Shown here piece after piece: positions 1-12,700 of a stretch of DNA of 64,000 nucleotides. Made by a program: the position numbers and the translations under genes. The notes under the pieces were generated by a model that worked only from the letters and a program-made list of their open reading frames with translations, made no database searches and was not told the DNA's origin. How positions within the stretch are numbered: the first letter of the stretch is position 1; the number at the start of each line of letters is the position of its first letter. Source of the stretch: Parus major (taxonomy: Eukaryota > Chordata > Aves > Passeriformes > Paridae); NCBI RefSeq assembly GCF_001522545.3, contig NC_031768.1, forward strand, positions 94,119,669-94,183,668. Direction: 5' to 3'.

Positions 1-1719
1 TAATGCTGAGAGCATCAATCCAAAATCTTCATTGGAACAGACAGTGTGACAAACTTGGTTTGTAGCCAATTCCTGGCTGAGGTCCTGTCTTGCTAAAAGC
101 TTCTATTTTGCACTGATTCCTGTTAAATCCTGAGACTGACATTTAGTGGAACCTGAGCTTTGAAGGAAATGAGTAAGTACAACTGAAGGATCAGCAGCTG
201 ATGTACTTTAAAAATCATGTTTAAAAGATGCACTTGACGCTGGTGGGGCAGGACAGGGGCTGATCTTCTGAATACATGGTCTCATTAATGACTGGCAGTT
301 CAAGAGGTCCATCTGAAGGACACAGCTTCAGTCACTGACTCCTCACCAACAGTCCAGCAACACTGCAGTATTTACAACAGTTTTAAGAGAAGTTTCAGAA
401 ATGGGGGGAGAAACACACAGCTACAGACTGCAGCAAGAGACCATGCTGACTTTCTGACCAGCCCTGACCTTCTGCACTTTGTCAGTGAACAGGAACACAC
501 AACTCCAAAGTAGCTGCTTGTCATTTACTCAGTGCTTTGACGTGAATGACTTGACAGCTGTACAAGTTCATAAACTCCTTGGCACTCTAAGCCTTCAACT
601 GCCAGCAAAAAAATTAAGGAAAAAATATCTTCATCCAACACATGGAAATGGGTCACTTCAGTAGCCCAAAGGGCTCTTTGAATAAGAAAGAAACCAAAGC
701 TATTTACTATTTCCTAAAAACCTTATATACCAAAAATTACTTAACACAAGCTTTTCAAAGAAATCTATATGGGACTTCTCCAGGTTTTCTTGATCCAGTA
801 ACAAAGCTGAGACTGCCCCACAGAAATAAAGAAGGGTCCACCTAGAATCGTGGGGGTTAAGGAAGGGCACATTTACCTAGAGAGACAGGATTATGCATGA
901 AAAATGAAAAAGCACTGCTGGGCTAGAAAGCTTCTACACTGGACACAGGTCACTGACAGTTCAAGGAGTCCCAAAGGTGAGTACAGGCTGGTCACCAGGC
1001 TGCTGCTATTCATGAACCCCACCAACAAATAATGGACAGTGTCTCTGTCTGCAAAGGAGAGGCAGAGAAGTTCAGTGTTGCCATCATCTCCAATGCACCC
1101 TCCAACTGACAGAAGCTAAATCTGCTCTGTCCTGCTTTCTGCCTTTTCTATCTGGCTTTTAACTGGAGGCAGGATACTGGGAACAAAGAGAATCCTTATG
1201 GCTAAAACCTGGTCACCTCACACAATGACAAAAATGATCACCTCAATTCATGCCATTCCCTGAAAAACCACTGCACTCAAAATTTCATACCCATATGAGA
1301 ATGATGCCTCATTATTTCTTTGTCTATTTCTGTCAGCCCCTTGTTATGCATCTGGATTGACTCAGATAATCCCAGGAACAAAATGCATCTTTCATAGCAT
1401 CCTGAGAGCCACTATTAGGAATCATAAAATTTTTATCAGAAAAGTGGGCTCCAGAAATTAATACCTTACAATAAAAAGAGACATTTAAACAATGTTTCAT
1501 TTCAATTACTCCAAGAAACCTCACTTTTATTCCAATGAAACGAATGTTTCAACTTAAACAGGAAATTAATATACAGTGAAAATGAAATATTAGAAAATAC
1601 TTTCATTAAAATGTACAACTCAAGACATGCCCCAAATAGCTTCTTTCTTCTGCAGAAAACTAAGTCAATAGTATCATGAAAAAAACCATTATTTTTATAT
1701 TAAATACAGGACAAGCTAC
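1..1719 (-). other. CMSS1: CMSS1 intron following exon 4 (partial)
   Basis: Noncoding sequence downstream (minus sense) of the last CMSS1 exon in the window. The minus strand was searched for the next expected CMSS1 exon, which in human follows the ELNLPD segment and begins with a Ser-Cys-Phe-Leu stretch. Nothing matching was found, so that exon should lie left of base 1. The short open frames at 479-664, 642-845 and 1333-1524 have no splice context or recognisable content. Nothing else is seen in this stretch. Confidence 0.75.
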
Positions 1720-1849
1720 CTGGCAGCTGTAATTCCTCTATTTCAATCACGGAACGGTTTTCACCAAAATGCTGAGTAAGCAGATTTTGTAGGTCTGCAG
1801 GGACACCAGGTTTTGGAGCAGATTTTTGCAGAACATCAGAAATCTTCTT
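1720..1849 (-). CDS. CMSS1: CMSS1 exon 4 (internal coding exon)
   Basis: CMSS1 is the vertebrate homologue of yeast Cms1, a nucleolar protein of the small-subunit (90S) pre-ribosome. Read on the minus strand, this 130-nt exon begins K-K-I-S-D-V-L, runs through [12 protein letters not shown] and ends [10 protein letters not shown]. Human CMSS1, from memory, has KKITDVL, SEPKPGLPEDLQ and VIELEELNLP in the same order and spacing, which makes the identification firm. The acceptor is a T-rich tract ending TTTTTTAG. The donor is CCAG|GTAGCT. Phase in is 0 and phase out is 1, leaving a G that fits the Asp codon next expected. A second AG three bases into the exon (GAAG) could serve as acceptor and would drop one lysine, giving the human-like count of three Lys before Ile. 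The helicase-like core of the protein lies in later exons left of the window. Confidence 0.93.
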
Positions 1850-4800
1850 CTAAAAAATCCAAGTAAAATGGGTTAATATGGTATTTCTATATAGCTCTTT
1901 GACTAGCTAACAACACTGTAAATAAATGTTCCTCCATATCTTTATACATTTATTTCACTTTAATTACGGCTTAATTGGAAAAATACCTTACAATGGGACA
2001 AGATTCCCTTTGTCTTTAGAGGAAATGCAGAATTCAGGTGCAAGCTGAGATACTTGGACAAGATGGTCTGTGAGCCTGAACATGAAAATTCTTGTGCACT
2101 CACCTGAAATTATGCTGTAACAAAAAAATAACTGAAAGATGCTTTTTGAGTTTTGCTATTGCTACCCTTTAGTATCAATTTTGAAATTGAGGCTTTTTTC
2201 ATAATTTGTTTTAGTTTATTATTCTTTAGGCATAACAACAGGAATCGAGTGATAATATATGATGTGGTTGTATTTTGATTAAAACAGGGTAACTATCTAT
2301 CTATATTTGGGAGGGAAGATGGCTAACTATATTCACAGAATACCAAGCCAGGGTGATGAAAATAAGTTAAAACAACAAAGCAACAGGTCAAGCAGCAAGA
2401 ATTCACAGCTGCTTTTTTCTCCTACACTTCTATTTATTTTTTATTTATTTTTTTAAAAAAATACTAATTTTTATAGACTGAACATGAGTTCATAATGATT
2501 GTGTTTTACACATCAGGAATGTTACCAAGTAACAGGACTGAATTCTCACTGAATTGTAAGGATTGCTGTATTTTTTGCCATAATTAAATGGAACAGGTGG
2601 GTAGAATAGCCCAAGGTTCCCATTAACTGATCTGCCAGCATTTAAGAAAAGCAAATTTTAACTATTTAAAAAAACAGCAAATTTGTAAGGATAGAGGCAG
2701 TCTGGAGAGAATGACAAGAATGCAATGCCTCTCTAGTTCTCGCTGAGATGTGTTTAGTTTTTGAAAGGACGGCTTAAGGTTTCTCAGCTGTGTAAGCTAA
2801 ACTGAATTCATCATCAAGGGGACACATGGTAGCTTAAGTCTAGAAGTGAAAAGGAGCAGAAGGGTGTGGTTAGGATGGAGCAAAAGAGACTATTCTTGAG
2901 GCTATTTCACAGAGATGAGGTGGGTCTGGAAGAATTTTTGGCAGCTTTGGAGGGATGGTGGGTAGGCTAAGTTTGGTAGGCTAAGGTTCAGGTGAGCAAA
3001 GATCAATGGAAATTTTGAAGAGAGGTATGGCAGGAATATTAATGTTGAGGACATACCTTCTTCCATCCATTCTTTCCCTCACTCCATCCCAGCAAGCACT
3101 CCCTCCTCTCTTCCATACCCCCACCACACCGTCTCTCCCTCTTGCCCAATACAGCCCAAATACCTCAATAAGAGCAGCATGGGGGGCAGAATGCTGAACA
3201 GGGAAGACCCATCTAGGGGCTATCAAAACAGCAAAGGCAAGGCAAGCGCTGCCTCTCCCAGCCATTGCCACTTCGGCACTGCCTGTTTCACCCCTGCTAA
3301 AAGCCACCTGTGGGTTTGCAAGACCCCAGCTGAACATTTAACAGTGGGGGATGGGTTTTTGCCTTCCTTTCAGTCCAGCTTTGCCCTGGTCCAAAGCTCT
3401 CGAGTCCCTGGAAGACTTTGCAGAGAACATCTGGCTGTTGCAGGTTTCTGCAGTGCTTGAATCTGTAGCATTCCTTCCCAAGTTTCCCCTTTGCTTACCA
3501 CTGCTATGTTTTCCTGCCATGGAACAAGTGTCTTCCCAAAGCAGGACCAGAGGCTGTGAGCAGCACAGACAGCCTCTGTGTGAGGTCCATAAGCAAACCT
3601 CTCCATTGTTCTTCCCAACAACCCCAAATGCTTTTCCCCAGCCCTGCTTCATAAGCTGCCTCTGAAATGACCCACATTAGGGAACCTCTGATTTAGCAGA
3701 CAGCAAGACAGAACTATCAGGCTCATTTTACTTGGTAAATCAGTGTAAGATGCTGTTCCACAGGGCCATTACATCATTCATTGTGCCACTTGGTTCCTTC
3801 AGAAAAATTATTGCCCTCTGGAGGAGAGAACCCAGATACAATGAGAAATTCTTTAGGAGCAAGAGTAAGGACACCTGAGCAAACTCTCTTCCTTCAAGGA
3901 GAGCTGTGGGGAAATGTTCCTCATGCAGGAAGTTTTATTATTTTTCTTCCAATTCATTCCAGATGCTTAAAAACAAATGGCTTTCCTCCTTTCTCCTTAC
4001 TTTTGGAAACAGGAGTTTGTTTGGAAGCCACAGATCAAATGTTTCCTAATGGGATTTTTTGACGGGCTGTGTATGTCAGCTTCATGGCCCACTGAAAGCA
4101 AAGGTGCAGAGTTTGCCTGAGAATGGGGTTTCTTGCTAGGTGTGAGTGCCAGCCTATGCCATGGCATGCCTTCACTCTGGCTCCAGGGGAATAAGGACTG
4201 TACTTACTCTGCCAGAGCAGAGCTGAAAGCACTGAAAGCAAAATCCCACTCTTCCTGCTTCCCATTCCCTGGATGATTAAGAGGGCTAACATAGCATAAA
4301 AAGGCCACCCCTCAGCCTTGTGAGGGAGCCAACTATTTACAGTCTGTCCCCCTACAGAAAGACAATTAACTTGCCTGGTGCCATATAATCTCCATTTGGA
4401 CTGCAGGGTGTGTTTGTTGTTGTGGGTAAGGATGGAGCACGGCCAGAGGGAGAATACAGAGTATTTATTTATATACTTATGCTATGAGGAGAAGAGTGAA
4501 GAAGGACAGTCCTTGGCTCAAAAGATGTAACAGCAGCTGGAGCCTGACCACACTGTGGGAATGGGTCAGATTCTGCAGCAACTGAAGTTCCACCTTTCTG
4601 TCACCCTTTCCTGGTGGGCAACACTTGCAAGTGGGGTGTAGACACACACAACCCTTGAGTGGAATACAGTCATAATGCCACAGGTCAGATTGGGAATAGG
4701 TATCTCAAGTAAGGTTTAAAAATCAGGAATTTCTCTTCCTCTCTACAAAAGGCTGCAATATTATGGCCATATTACTGCTCATCATCATGGAACTGACCCC

Positions 4801-4868
4801 ATTCTGCATCCTGTAGTAGCACATAAACCCACTGCCCAGACCCCAAACACACTCAAGGACACTCATAC
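1850..4868 (-). other. CMSS1: CMSS1 intron 3 (complete)
   Basis: A 3.0-kb intron between two recognised CMSS1 exons, both in phase 0. It starts with the GT of AAG|GTATGAG at the right end and finishes with the T-rich acceptor at the left end. Contents are AT-rich unique sequence plus a more GC-rich stretch at about 3000-3660. That stretch has several overlapping open frames on both strands (up to about 118 codons at 2981-3337). These have no splice context and no recognisable protein, so I regard them as chance. No retroposon is recognised. Confidence 0.85.
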
Positions 4869-4940
4869 CTTCTTCCTCCTCTTTGCCTTTACAGTGCTCT
4901 CTTGCTTTTCTTCAGGCTGACTTAAAAAACACTCTGTAGG
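4869..4940 (-). CDS. CMSS1: CMSS1 exon 3 (internal coding exon)
   Basis: A 72-nt exon of exactly 24 codons, phase 0 in and 0 out. It encodes PTECFLSQPEEKQ at the front and KAKRRKK at the end. Human CMSS1 reads PKECFLIQPKER and ends in a similar basic run (RKRRKK), so order, length and character agree. The acceptor is strong: a long pyrimidine tract on the minus strand (purine-rich 4946-4980 on the plus strand) followed by TTTTGCAG. The donor AAG|GTATGAG is near consensus. The terminal lysine/arginine cluster, continued by the first residues of the next exon, is a plausible nuclear or nucleolar targeting signal, in line with the protein's role in pre-ribosome assembly. That role is known for the family and is not shown by this sequence. 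Confidence 0.93.
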
Positions 4941-7900
4941 CTGCAAAACATTAAAAAAGAAAAAAAAAAAGGAAAAAAAGTCACCAAAGGAAGGCAAAGG
5001 AGGTAAGAAGAGACACAAAAACTGTAATGCTGGGCTAGGAAAAAACAATTAAAACTGAACTTCTCGACCTGTAGAAGGAATCAAATCCTTAGAGTTATAT
5101 GTATATAAAGTAATTATGGAATTGGTAGAGACTGTTGTTTCAACCAAGAGAAAAGAAGAGAAAATGGAAACATTCAGGGTGTAGTCATAATTCTATAAAA
5201 TGGTGAAAAGCAGGTTTTGATACTTTAAAAAAAATCAGGAGGAAAATATAAACAAAATCTACCACTAAATTTTCTATTTTTAATCTCTACTATTGCGAAT
5301 GATAGTTTTTCTAAACTTTGCCAGTATTATTCTAAAATAACTGGGTCTAGGTGAGCATCCAGATGATAAAAAATAACATGGAACTGAACAGGATTAATTG
5401 TAAACAATCATGCTCTTGAGTTCTTTCTATACTTGTAATGCAAAATTTAGGAAAACATGTTTCAAATTTGTCCTACCCCATTCTTGCTTTGTCTCCACAT
5501 ACCAGGCAGCATCAAATACACACAAGAAAAATACATGGTGCATTTCAGAATAATCCAACACAATTGCTGCTATCATTAACCCTCTTTTGTGCCTGAGTGA
5601 ACAGGCTGAATTGGTCCATTTGTACCAGAGTCCCTGTTCACATAATCCAGGGCTAGGATTTGTCCTCAGCCACCTAAAATTGTCCAAAACAGAGGAAATG
5701 AGGCACAGACTCTTCTTGTTTTGAGTGTAGCAATTCTCTTTTCTTTTTCTTTCTTAGGACCTTCTACCTAATGGAAATGTACATTTATCTACAAAGACAG
5801 GCTTTGGAAGTTAATAAGTGACTTGATGAAGAGCAATGGGAAAACAGGCTGAGCTGCAGGAAAAAGCACCACACTACTATGATGCATTTGGCTGGAAAAC
5901 TCTGCTCTTGTGAGAAAATGTGGAGAAGCCTCATCACATGGAGCACTAAAAAGCTCAGGAACAGCAAATCCAGCACTCCTCCCTGGGGAAAGCCTGAAAG
6001 AAAAGTATCAGCAGGAAAGAGAGCCTAGCTGAAAGCCAGAGAAGCTGTTCCTTTGCTCCCTTGGGAAGGCAGCTTCAGTCAGGCCAAGAGGGCCAAAGGA
6101 AAGCAAACAGAAGTTCAGAGCATCTGGGCCTTTCTGAGCCCTCCTTGCACTTTAACAGGAGGACACTTCATGGCAACTGGAGCTAAATGACCCAACCCAG
6201 CACTCTCCTGCCTTTCCAAGCCCACTCTCACAGCCTTATCAGAAGCATTTTTTGAGGTTTAATTGTTCATATTATGCCTACATTTATCTTTTCCTCCCCA
6301 GTCCCCTTGCTAAATTAGCTATTAAAATAGGTAACCACTGTGCTCAACACAAATAAATGACCTCTTGCTTTCTGTGCTGTGATGCAGCCACCGCTACTGC
6401 CCTTGCAAAGGCATGTATATACAATAATGTATATTATGGCCCTGAAATTGGTTGAGGGTTGAAATGAAACATATGAATTACCAGAGAAGATATGCCTGAG
6501 GAGCAAAGCACTCTACAGGTACAGCTGGAATGTAACACAGCCTGCATCAAAACCCACGAGAAGTTGTGATAGGGATTGTATCTTGCCTCAACAACAGAGA
6601 TCTGTCCCTGTGATTTTCTCAGGTAAAAAGAGATATTATCTTCACTAGAAATGAAGGGAAGTGGAAACTCAAATTAACAAAATTGTTACAGAGTTAATAT
6701 AAGTTTTTTGGCTTTATTTTTGGTTCATTGCTATTTTAAAAAACTCTGTCCTGACTCTGATTCAAGTGTTTTTAAAACACATACATTTCTTTATCCCAAC
6801 CATTAGCATTCCCAGACATTGAGACTGAAACAGAGCTACCCCTCTGCTCTACTCTTACACATCCCAGCTGTCCATAGATACTTGAAGACCATTTGCCAGG
6901 TGTTTTAATAATAAATTTTATGTTCAACATCATATTTTATGCAGAGACCAAGCCTTTGGATTGCTTCAGTCAAGGGCTACCTACAAGCAATCAAAGTCAG
7001 AAAAGGGCCAAACTGAATCTCACCCCATCTCAGTGGTGCTGCCACTCTTCCAGCACACTGAAAAATGTCACTTGTTCACTTTGGGCCCATTTCTCCCTTC
7101 TTATACATCGTGAACTGCTTTACATAACTCTGCAAACACTCCCAACTGGTGTATGAGAAAAGAATGAAATGTGCCACACAGCTGAAAAAATTTCTCTGAA
7201 GGAAAGAACTTCTCACTGCTAAGCCTTCATTCAAATGTTTGAAACTACCTCCAAATGGCTTCTTTTTTGAAGGCAGTATGTAACCCTTTCTTTCAACAGC
7301 CACAGAATCACACAGCAGGCAACACAAGCACACAACAGGCTTACAGTCAAAGCCTTGCTTCCTTAGAGAAGCATGTTAAAACTCCAAATTGCCTCCTGTA
7401 CACTGCGTATACATATTTAAGCATAGTATATTATTAGCCCAGCAACAGTAAATCCACTTTATTCAGACATTAAAAATAATGACATAAAAAGAGAAATTTC
7501 ATGGTGGTGGATGGCTGTAAACTTACATGTCCTTGATGATCCACAGTCTAAAATATTTCAGCATCTGATCTATGCTGAACTTCTGACCCTTATCCAAGCA
7601 TTAGCTGCCTACCTACTCATGCAATAGCTCTTTGCATGCCATCCTTAAGAGAAGGTCATTTACATGCTTTTCTTATGCAAGACACAAAGCAGACAACCAG
7701 TGGTTTTTGACAGGCTCCCCTGCGCTCTGTGTTTTTATGCTATTTTTACATGGAAATTCTTAAAATGCAGAAAACAGGAAATTTGTGCCGAGACCAGTGA
7801 TTTATGAACAAAAAATGTCATAAATTCCTTGTTTGTTAATCATAGACAGAACATAAAATATTTCCTGTATTATATTTCTAACATGCTTTTTTTCTTTACA

Positions 7901-9262
7901 TGTTGCCAAAGTTACTGGAAATTCAAATGTAGAGTGAAAACAGTCTTGCATGTGTGTGAAAGTTTACATTCCAGGTCAGCCACACACTGACTTTTGGAGT
8001 TTGTGACAAAATAAACACATCACTGCGTCACTCAGACTGGAGACAGATCATTCACTGCACTGTAAGCCTGAGGACAGCCTGCAGACTAGGAACATGGATG
8101 CTCATAATTCTGTTTGGCTGTCTCGTGACAGGCTTTAAGGTGCCAAGTCCATTGCAGAACAGCTTCCAGCCTCTGAATAAAGCAGGCATGAGTAAAATGG
8201 GTTTTGTTATTTGCACCAGAACTACAAAACCACCAGCTTCCCATAAATAACTCTGATTTTGTATGTCTAAAAGAGGAGCAATAACCCATCCGTGACTTTG
8301 AGCTCCCATAAAGTATTTCCCTCTTGCAGTTTCACACCTAAACATCAAATTACCTGATTCCATCATGCAGGCTGATATTCTCTATATGACAGAAAGACTA
8401 GAGGCATGTGTTCTGCTACAGCTGAGCAGTCCCAGGCTACCTTGGCAAGTAACTTGTGTTGGCTATCCTTTCCGATGTTCTCATAAAAAGGGTCAAGCAA
8501 CCCTTCCAAACAAAGTGTCTTAACCTACTTCTAAATGCCTAAGTGAAAACAGTGATAAAAAGTGGCTCCATAAGAATTCTCACTCCTCAACATCTGACCC
8601 CCTGCTAGAGCATGAACAAAGGCAATACAGCTTTCTCCTGTATTGCTTGGTTCTCTTTCCTAATCAAAACATTGACCTCATTCAGATATTTGGATCACTT
8701 CACCTTTGGTCTCTTTGGAAAGACATCCAAAAGCATAGTAATTGCTACCATGTTGTTTACACTTCTCTGTTACAAAAAAAGAACATCCCTGCAAATGGCT
8801 TTCACTTGGGCAATTGCCTAGGCATTACAGAGTGAATTTAATGTTGACCTAAGGGTCAAAATTAATATCCATAACCTCAAGGAGAGATAGCTTCTAATGT
8901 AATTTTAGCTCTCTGACAGCCACTCAGTCGATTCTCCTGGGTGGTATGAGGAAGGCAGAACAAATTTACCTTCAAGCAACAAACTCCTTAAAATCAGCCA
9001 ACCTCTAGATGACTTTTTCCCTCAAACTGGGGTGATGCTGCCTGTTCCTTGGCATACTCCATGTCATGCTGAATAATACAGGTCCTCTTGGCATTAAATG
9101 AAGGTTTTAGCAGTGCAAGGGTAAGAAAACATCAGCTCATGAAAATCTCAATTCTTTTTTGCTTGGACCTTGAACTGGGGACATGCTTGGCTAAAAAATA
9201 TATACAAGTAAATATAGCTTTCCAGACTTTGTGTGTGCAGGGAAAGGGAAAAAATTGCATGG

Positions 9263-9394
9263 AAGGATGCTCAGTAGCACCATCCAAGCTTGTACCACAG
9301 GACAATCACTTTGTAGGATAGATGTGTATAAGAGACAGAAGGATGCTCAGTAGCACCATCCAAGCTTGTACCACAGGACAATCACTTTGTAGGA
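9263..9394. repeat. 56-bp direct duplication around an adapter (assembly artefact)
   Basis: Bases 9263-9318 and 9339-9394 are identical over 56 positions, beginning AAGGATGCTCAG and ending TTTGTAGGA. The only unique material between them is 9319-9338: one T plus the 19-base Tn5 mosaic end. Real Tn5 insertion makes 9-bp target duplications, so this pattern fits overlapping tagmented fragments joined through an unremoved adapter. The true genome probably has one copy here. Exon 2 of CMSS1 begins 240 bases to the right and is unaffected. Confidence 0.93.
9320..9338 (+). other. Tn5 mosaic-end / Nextera adapter sequence
   Basis: The 19 bases AGATGTGTATAAGAGACAG are an exact match to the transferred strand of the hyperactive Tn5 mosaic end used in Nextera-type libraries. 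A 19-base exact match by chance in a bird intron is negligible, and the surrounding duplication confirms an artificial join. It is contamination, not biology. The short open frame ending at 9321 runs into it and should not be annotated as a gene. Confidence 0.97.
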
Positions 9395-9634
9395 CAGGTC
9401 TGGCAATCTCAACTCACACAAAACCAGTGGGAAGTTATTGCTGAAATGTGCTAGAATGTGATCACTTCCAAATAAGGCAACATAACCAAAAAAAAATTTA
9501 AAAAAATTCAAAGTAAATTGATACATGAGCAGATGAGAGAGAGTGAAGAAAACTGTCCCTTTACTGAAAAAAAGGAGATTATGTTTCCCTATGTGTAATC
9601 ATCGTTGTTCTAAACAATTGCTTAATTTACAAAC

Positions 9635-9735
9635 CTGCTTTCTTTTCTTTTTCACAGCAGGTTTGGAATCTGAATCTTGACATGGTGCTGTCCTGTTCTC
9701 ACTTGCTTTTTCAATAGCTTCATCATCTGAAGGAT
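9635..9735 (-). CDS. CMSS1: CMSS1 exon 2 (internal coding exon)
   Basis: A 101-nt exon: two bases completing a split codon (NAT), then 33 codons. It starts PSDDEAIEKASEN and ends SKPAVKKKRKQ. In human the equivalent exon encodes an acidic Ser/Asp/Glu-rich stretch (SSPEASDGEGEGD) and runs directly into PKECFL, as this exon does when joined to the next. Primary sequence is poorly conserved, as expected for this disordered N-terminal region, but position, phase, acid-to-basic trend and neighbours agree. The KKKRK run resembles a classical nuclear localisation signal. The acceptor is TTTTTTCTGATTAG and the donor CAG|GTTTGT. The phase-1 entry means exon 1, with the initiator Met and the DEWWEN-like start known from human, must end with one spare base. 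It was not found in the remaining 54 kb. Confidence 0.88.
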
Positions 9736-12700
9736 CTAATCAGAAAAAAGAAAAGCTCTTGTTACTGTTTTTCAAATCCATCTATCCATCTTTGCATTCA
9801 GGGTAGGGATAAAATCTCTAGCTGAAAGCTGGTCACAATAATACAATCTCATGATTGGCAATAAATACAGCTCTAACAAATACATTCTTCTTGCTAAGTT
9901 TGCTGATGTTTCTTTCAAAATAAAGTTACTTCCACCTACTAAAACAAGTCTTGCAGATGAAGGAAAAAAAACCCAAGCCATCACATACAAAAAATGGATG
10001 AAATTCCCATTCCAAGCTCCCAAATGCCTTACTGACACACATTAAAGAGGAAAAATTACAAGACAGACATAATGTCCTATTGTACAAAAAATATTCACAT
10101 TTTCCCTGCAAGTATATTTCAATTGTTTCTTACTTCAGCAATAATTAAACAAAGGCACCACTCCCAAAGTTTGAGCAGAATGTCCACAAGACTAAAACAC
10201 ACTTATGTTTTAAAAGACAACTATTTAAATTCAGGTGTCTCTATCCATTTTCTTCTTCATCTCTTTTATCAACAGAGAGACTTTGGGGAAAAAATAAATG
10301 CGCAGTTACAGCTCCCTCCAACAGTGTTATAACAGTGCTTTAGATGTTTTCAAACACAGACATTTCTACTGGGGACTGACTTACTGACTGATTATTGTCA
10401 GAAGCATTATCATCCATCAAACTGAATTAATTCAACTTCTGTAATTTGAATATTTCTGCCCAACAGGTATTCAGTCATTATTGCAATCTCCTGCATTCCA
10501 AAGTTGTAAAATCACGGCTTCAAGTTTAAGTTATTTATTTTGAAAAGAGAGGAATAGAAGGCTTTCTTAAGCATCACCCCAAGTACAGATGATATAGCTA
10601 TATCTATGCAACCATTAGTTGTGAGCAGAGTAAACTGATGGCCAGAGAACATGAAAGAGAGAAAATCAGTTATAGCTGGTAATTACAAATTCCATGCTGA
10701 AATAGCTATCTACTGAAAAAAACTAAGTGAAAGGGTACGTGAAAAATATGCAAAAGAATTGAAGTGAAAGGTAGGTAAGGGGGTGAAAGGGGGGAGAGAA
10801 GAATCTCTATAAATCTACAAATGCAGCATTATATATTATGAGGCAATAAGGCAATGGCTTTAAAAATCCTAATGTGACAGAATGGGTAACAAAATGGGTA
10901 CGTATTTATTCCTGAAAAGATACCATTCCATAACCTTCACTCCTTTTTCCCACCTTGAAAAGCCTGTGTAACAATCAGCACCCTAAACTGGGTTCTGAAA
11001 GCTGTTAGGAGTTCAAGAAAGTTTAAGAAGTTGAAAGATAGTAAAGAAAATCAGTGAATGTTTTTGCAGGTTGGATGCCATTTGTCAAGAAATCTTATTT
11101 GATATAGACTAGATTATTGGCAAACGACAAGAACTTTAGAAAGAGAGCAGCAATTGAAAAGAGAATTTGTTTTCTGTTCAGTACAACTAAGAGACTCCCA
11201 AGTGAAGAGGGTAGATAAATATGTTAATGAACTTAATTAACAACAAAATAAATGCCATGGAAGAAATGACACCACCTGTTTGCACCTCAACATAGGATGA
11301 AGACATTCTGAAATCTTAAAATAGGAATTCACCGAGAAAAGCCCTTGCTTTCCAGCTCTAGAGCAAATGCAGGAATGTGTAAAGCAAGTGAACATTACAG
11401 CTCAGCTGACCTCTCTGTTCCATTCTCCTTGCAGGCACAGCCTCAAATCAGAGCTGAAAGGACTGTGGCCACACGAGTGCCAGAGCCCACACAGAAATGG
11501 TGTGCCCAGTCCTGCACAGCCCAACACATGGCAGCAGGTGAACAGGGCACAGAGAAAGCTCAAAGCTTGTGGGACAAAGCTTTTCCTTACATTACAGAGC
11601 AAATACCTTTCTCTTGGGGATGTCCAAGTGCTCCTGTACTATATGGTTGTCCCTGCACAGCAGCAGATCCTTCCTGCCTATTCCTCTCCGAAGTCACTGA
11701 GCACTTATGTCCTCCAGCTACTTTGGAATCTCAAATACAACACTTCATTAGAAGAAGCTGAAAAATCACATCATTCAGCATACTCCAGAAAGTTTAAAAG
11801 CTGTCTTGGTAATTCAGTGTTACCACTGGCCATTACCATGGGCTTGTTTCCCTGTGGATCACCCTTCCTCTGGCAAATTTATTTTGCTGTATTTTGGTAT
11901 CTCTGAGTCCAGAGATTCTGAAAGAGCAACCAGCTTTAACACACATCAGCTCCACACCCCTGGGGTCTTGGACACACTGCATTGAAGCAGGCTGTGGAGA
12001 GATGATATAAATGAAGTACATCAAAGAAATCAGAATTGCCTCCTTATCCCTCTTGCTCACTGTGCTTGAGCCCCAAACACGCACTCCAAAATGAATCTGT
12101 GCATGTTTCACTGAACTGAACTGCTGTGTGAGCTCTTTCCAATATTTCACATTGAAAATAAATGAGAATTGCATCAAAGAGATTCAGGGAAAGCTGTCTG
12201 TGATCTGCAAGCATTCCTTCTGAAATCCCACTTGGCATGCTCTGAAAGGCAAACAGGAGTCGTGTAAGTCTTAAATAACCTCTTCTCTTTCTCACAACTG
12301 AAAGACACACTGCTAGCAATAGCAATCTAAAACTGGACAAATGGTTTCCATGATCTAAAATAGCCTGACAATGTGCCACCTGTTCACTGCTCATTTGAGT
12401 TTTGGACAGCACTTCATGGCGCAATGTCCTCTGCTCTCAGCAAGAAGTGAAAGAAGAGGGCACAGACTCAGACCCAACAAATGTCAGTTCAAATCTGAGC
12501 ATCTTTCTGCAGTACCTGAGTATCTTTATTTCATACAACTGGAGAACTTTCTATCTGTTCCAAAACAATCACCCACGTCCCAGTCAGGACAGCAGCTTGT
12601 CTCAAGCTGTAATTGTTTGTGACACCATGTCAGCTCCTCTGATGACAGGAGCATTTTGTTGCAGGCATCGAAGTACCACAGGCCAGACTCTGCCAACCAT

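Larger units (their letters stand above)
4941..9634 (-). other. CMSS1: CMSS1 intron 2 (complete)
   Basis: A 4.7-kb intron between CMSS1 exons 2 and 3. It opens (right end) with donor CAG|GTTTGT, a weaker match to consensus because of T at +3 and +4, and closes (left end) with the strong TTTTGCAG acceptor. Contents are unique AT-rich sequence, a purine/poly-A tract at 4951-4980 that forms the acceptor pyrimidine tract on the coding strand, and the Tn5 adapter with its flanking duplication at 9263-9394. No recognisable retroposon or nested gene is seen. Confidence 0.85.

Noticed and set aside
9320..9338. A natural Tn5-like transposon insertion
   Set aside because: Only the synthetic mosaic end is present, with no element body and a 56-bp rather than 9-bp duplication.
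11345..11906. 138- and 179-codon plus-strand open frames
   Set aside because: Two different frames overlap each other with no recognisable domain or promoter. Composition looks like translated noncoding DNA.
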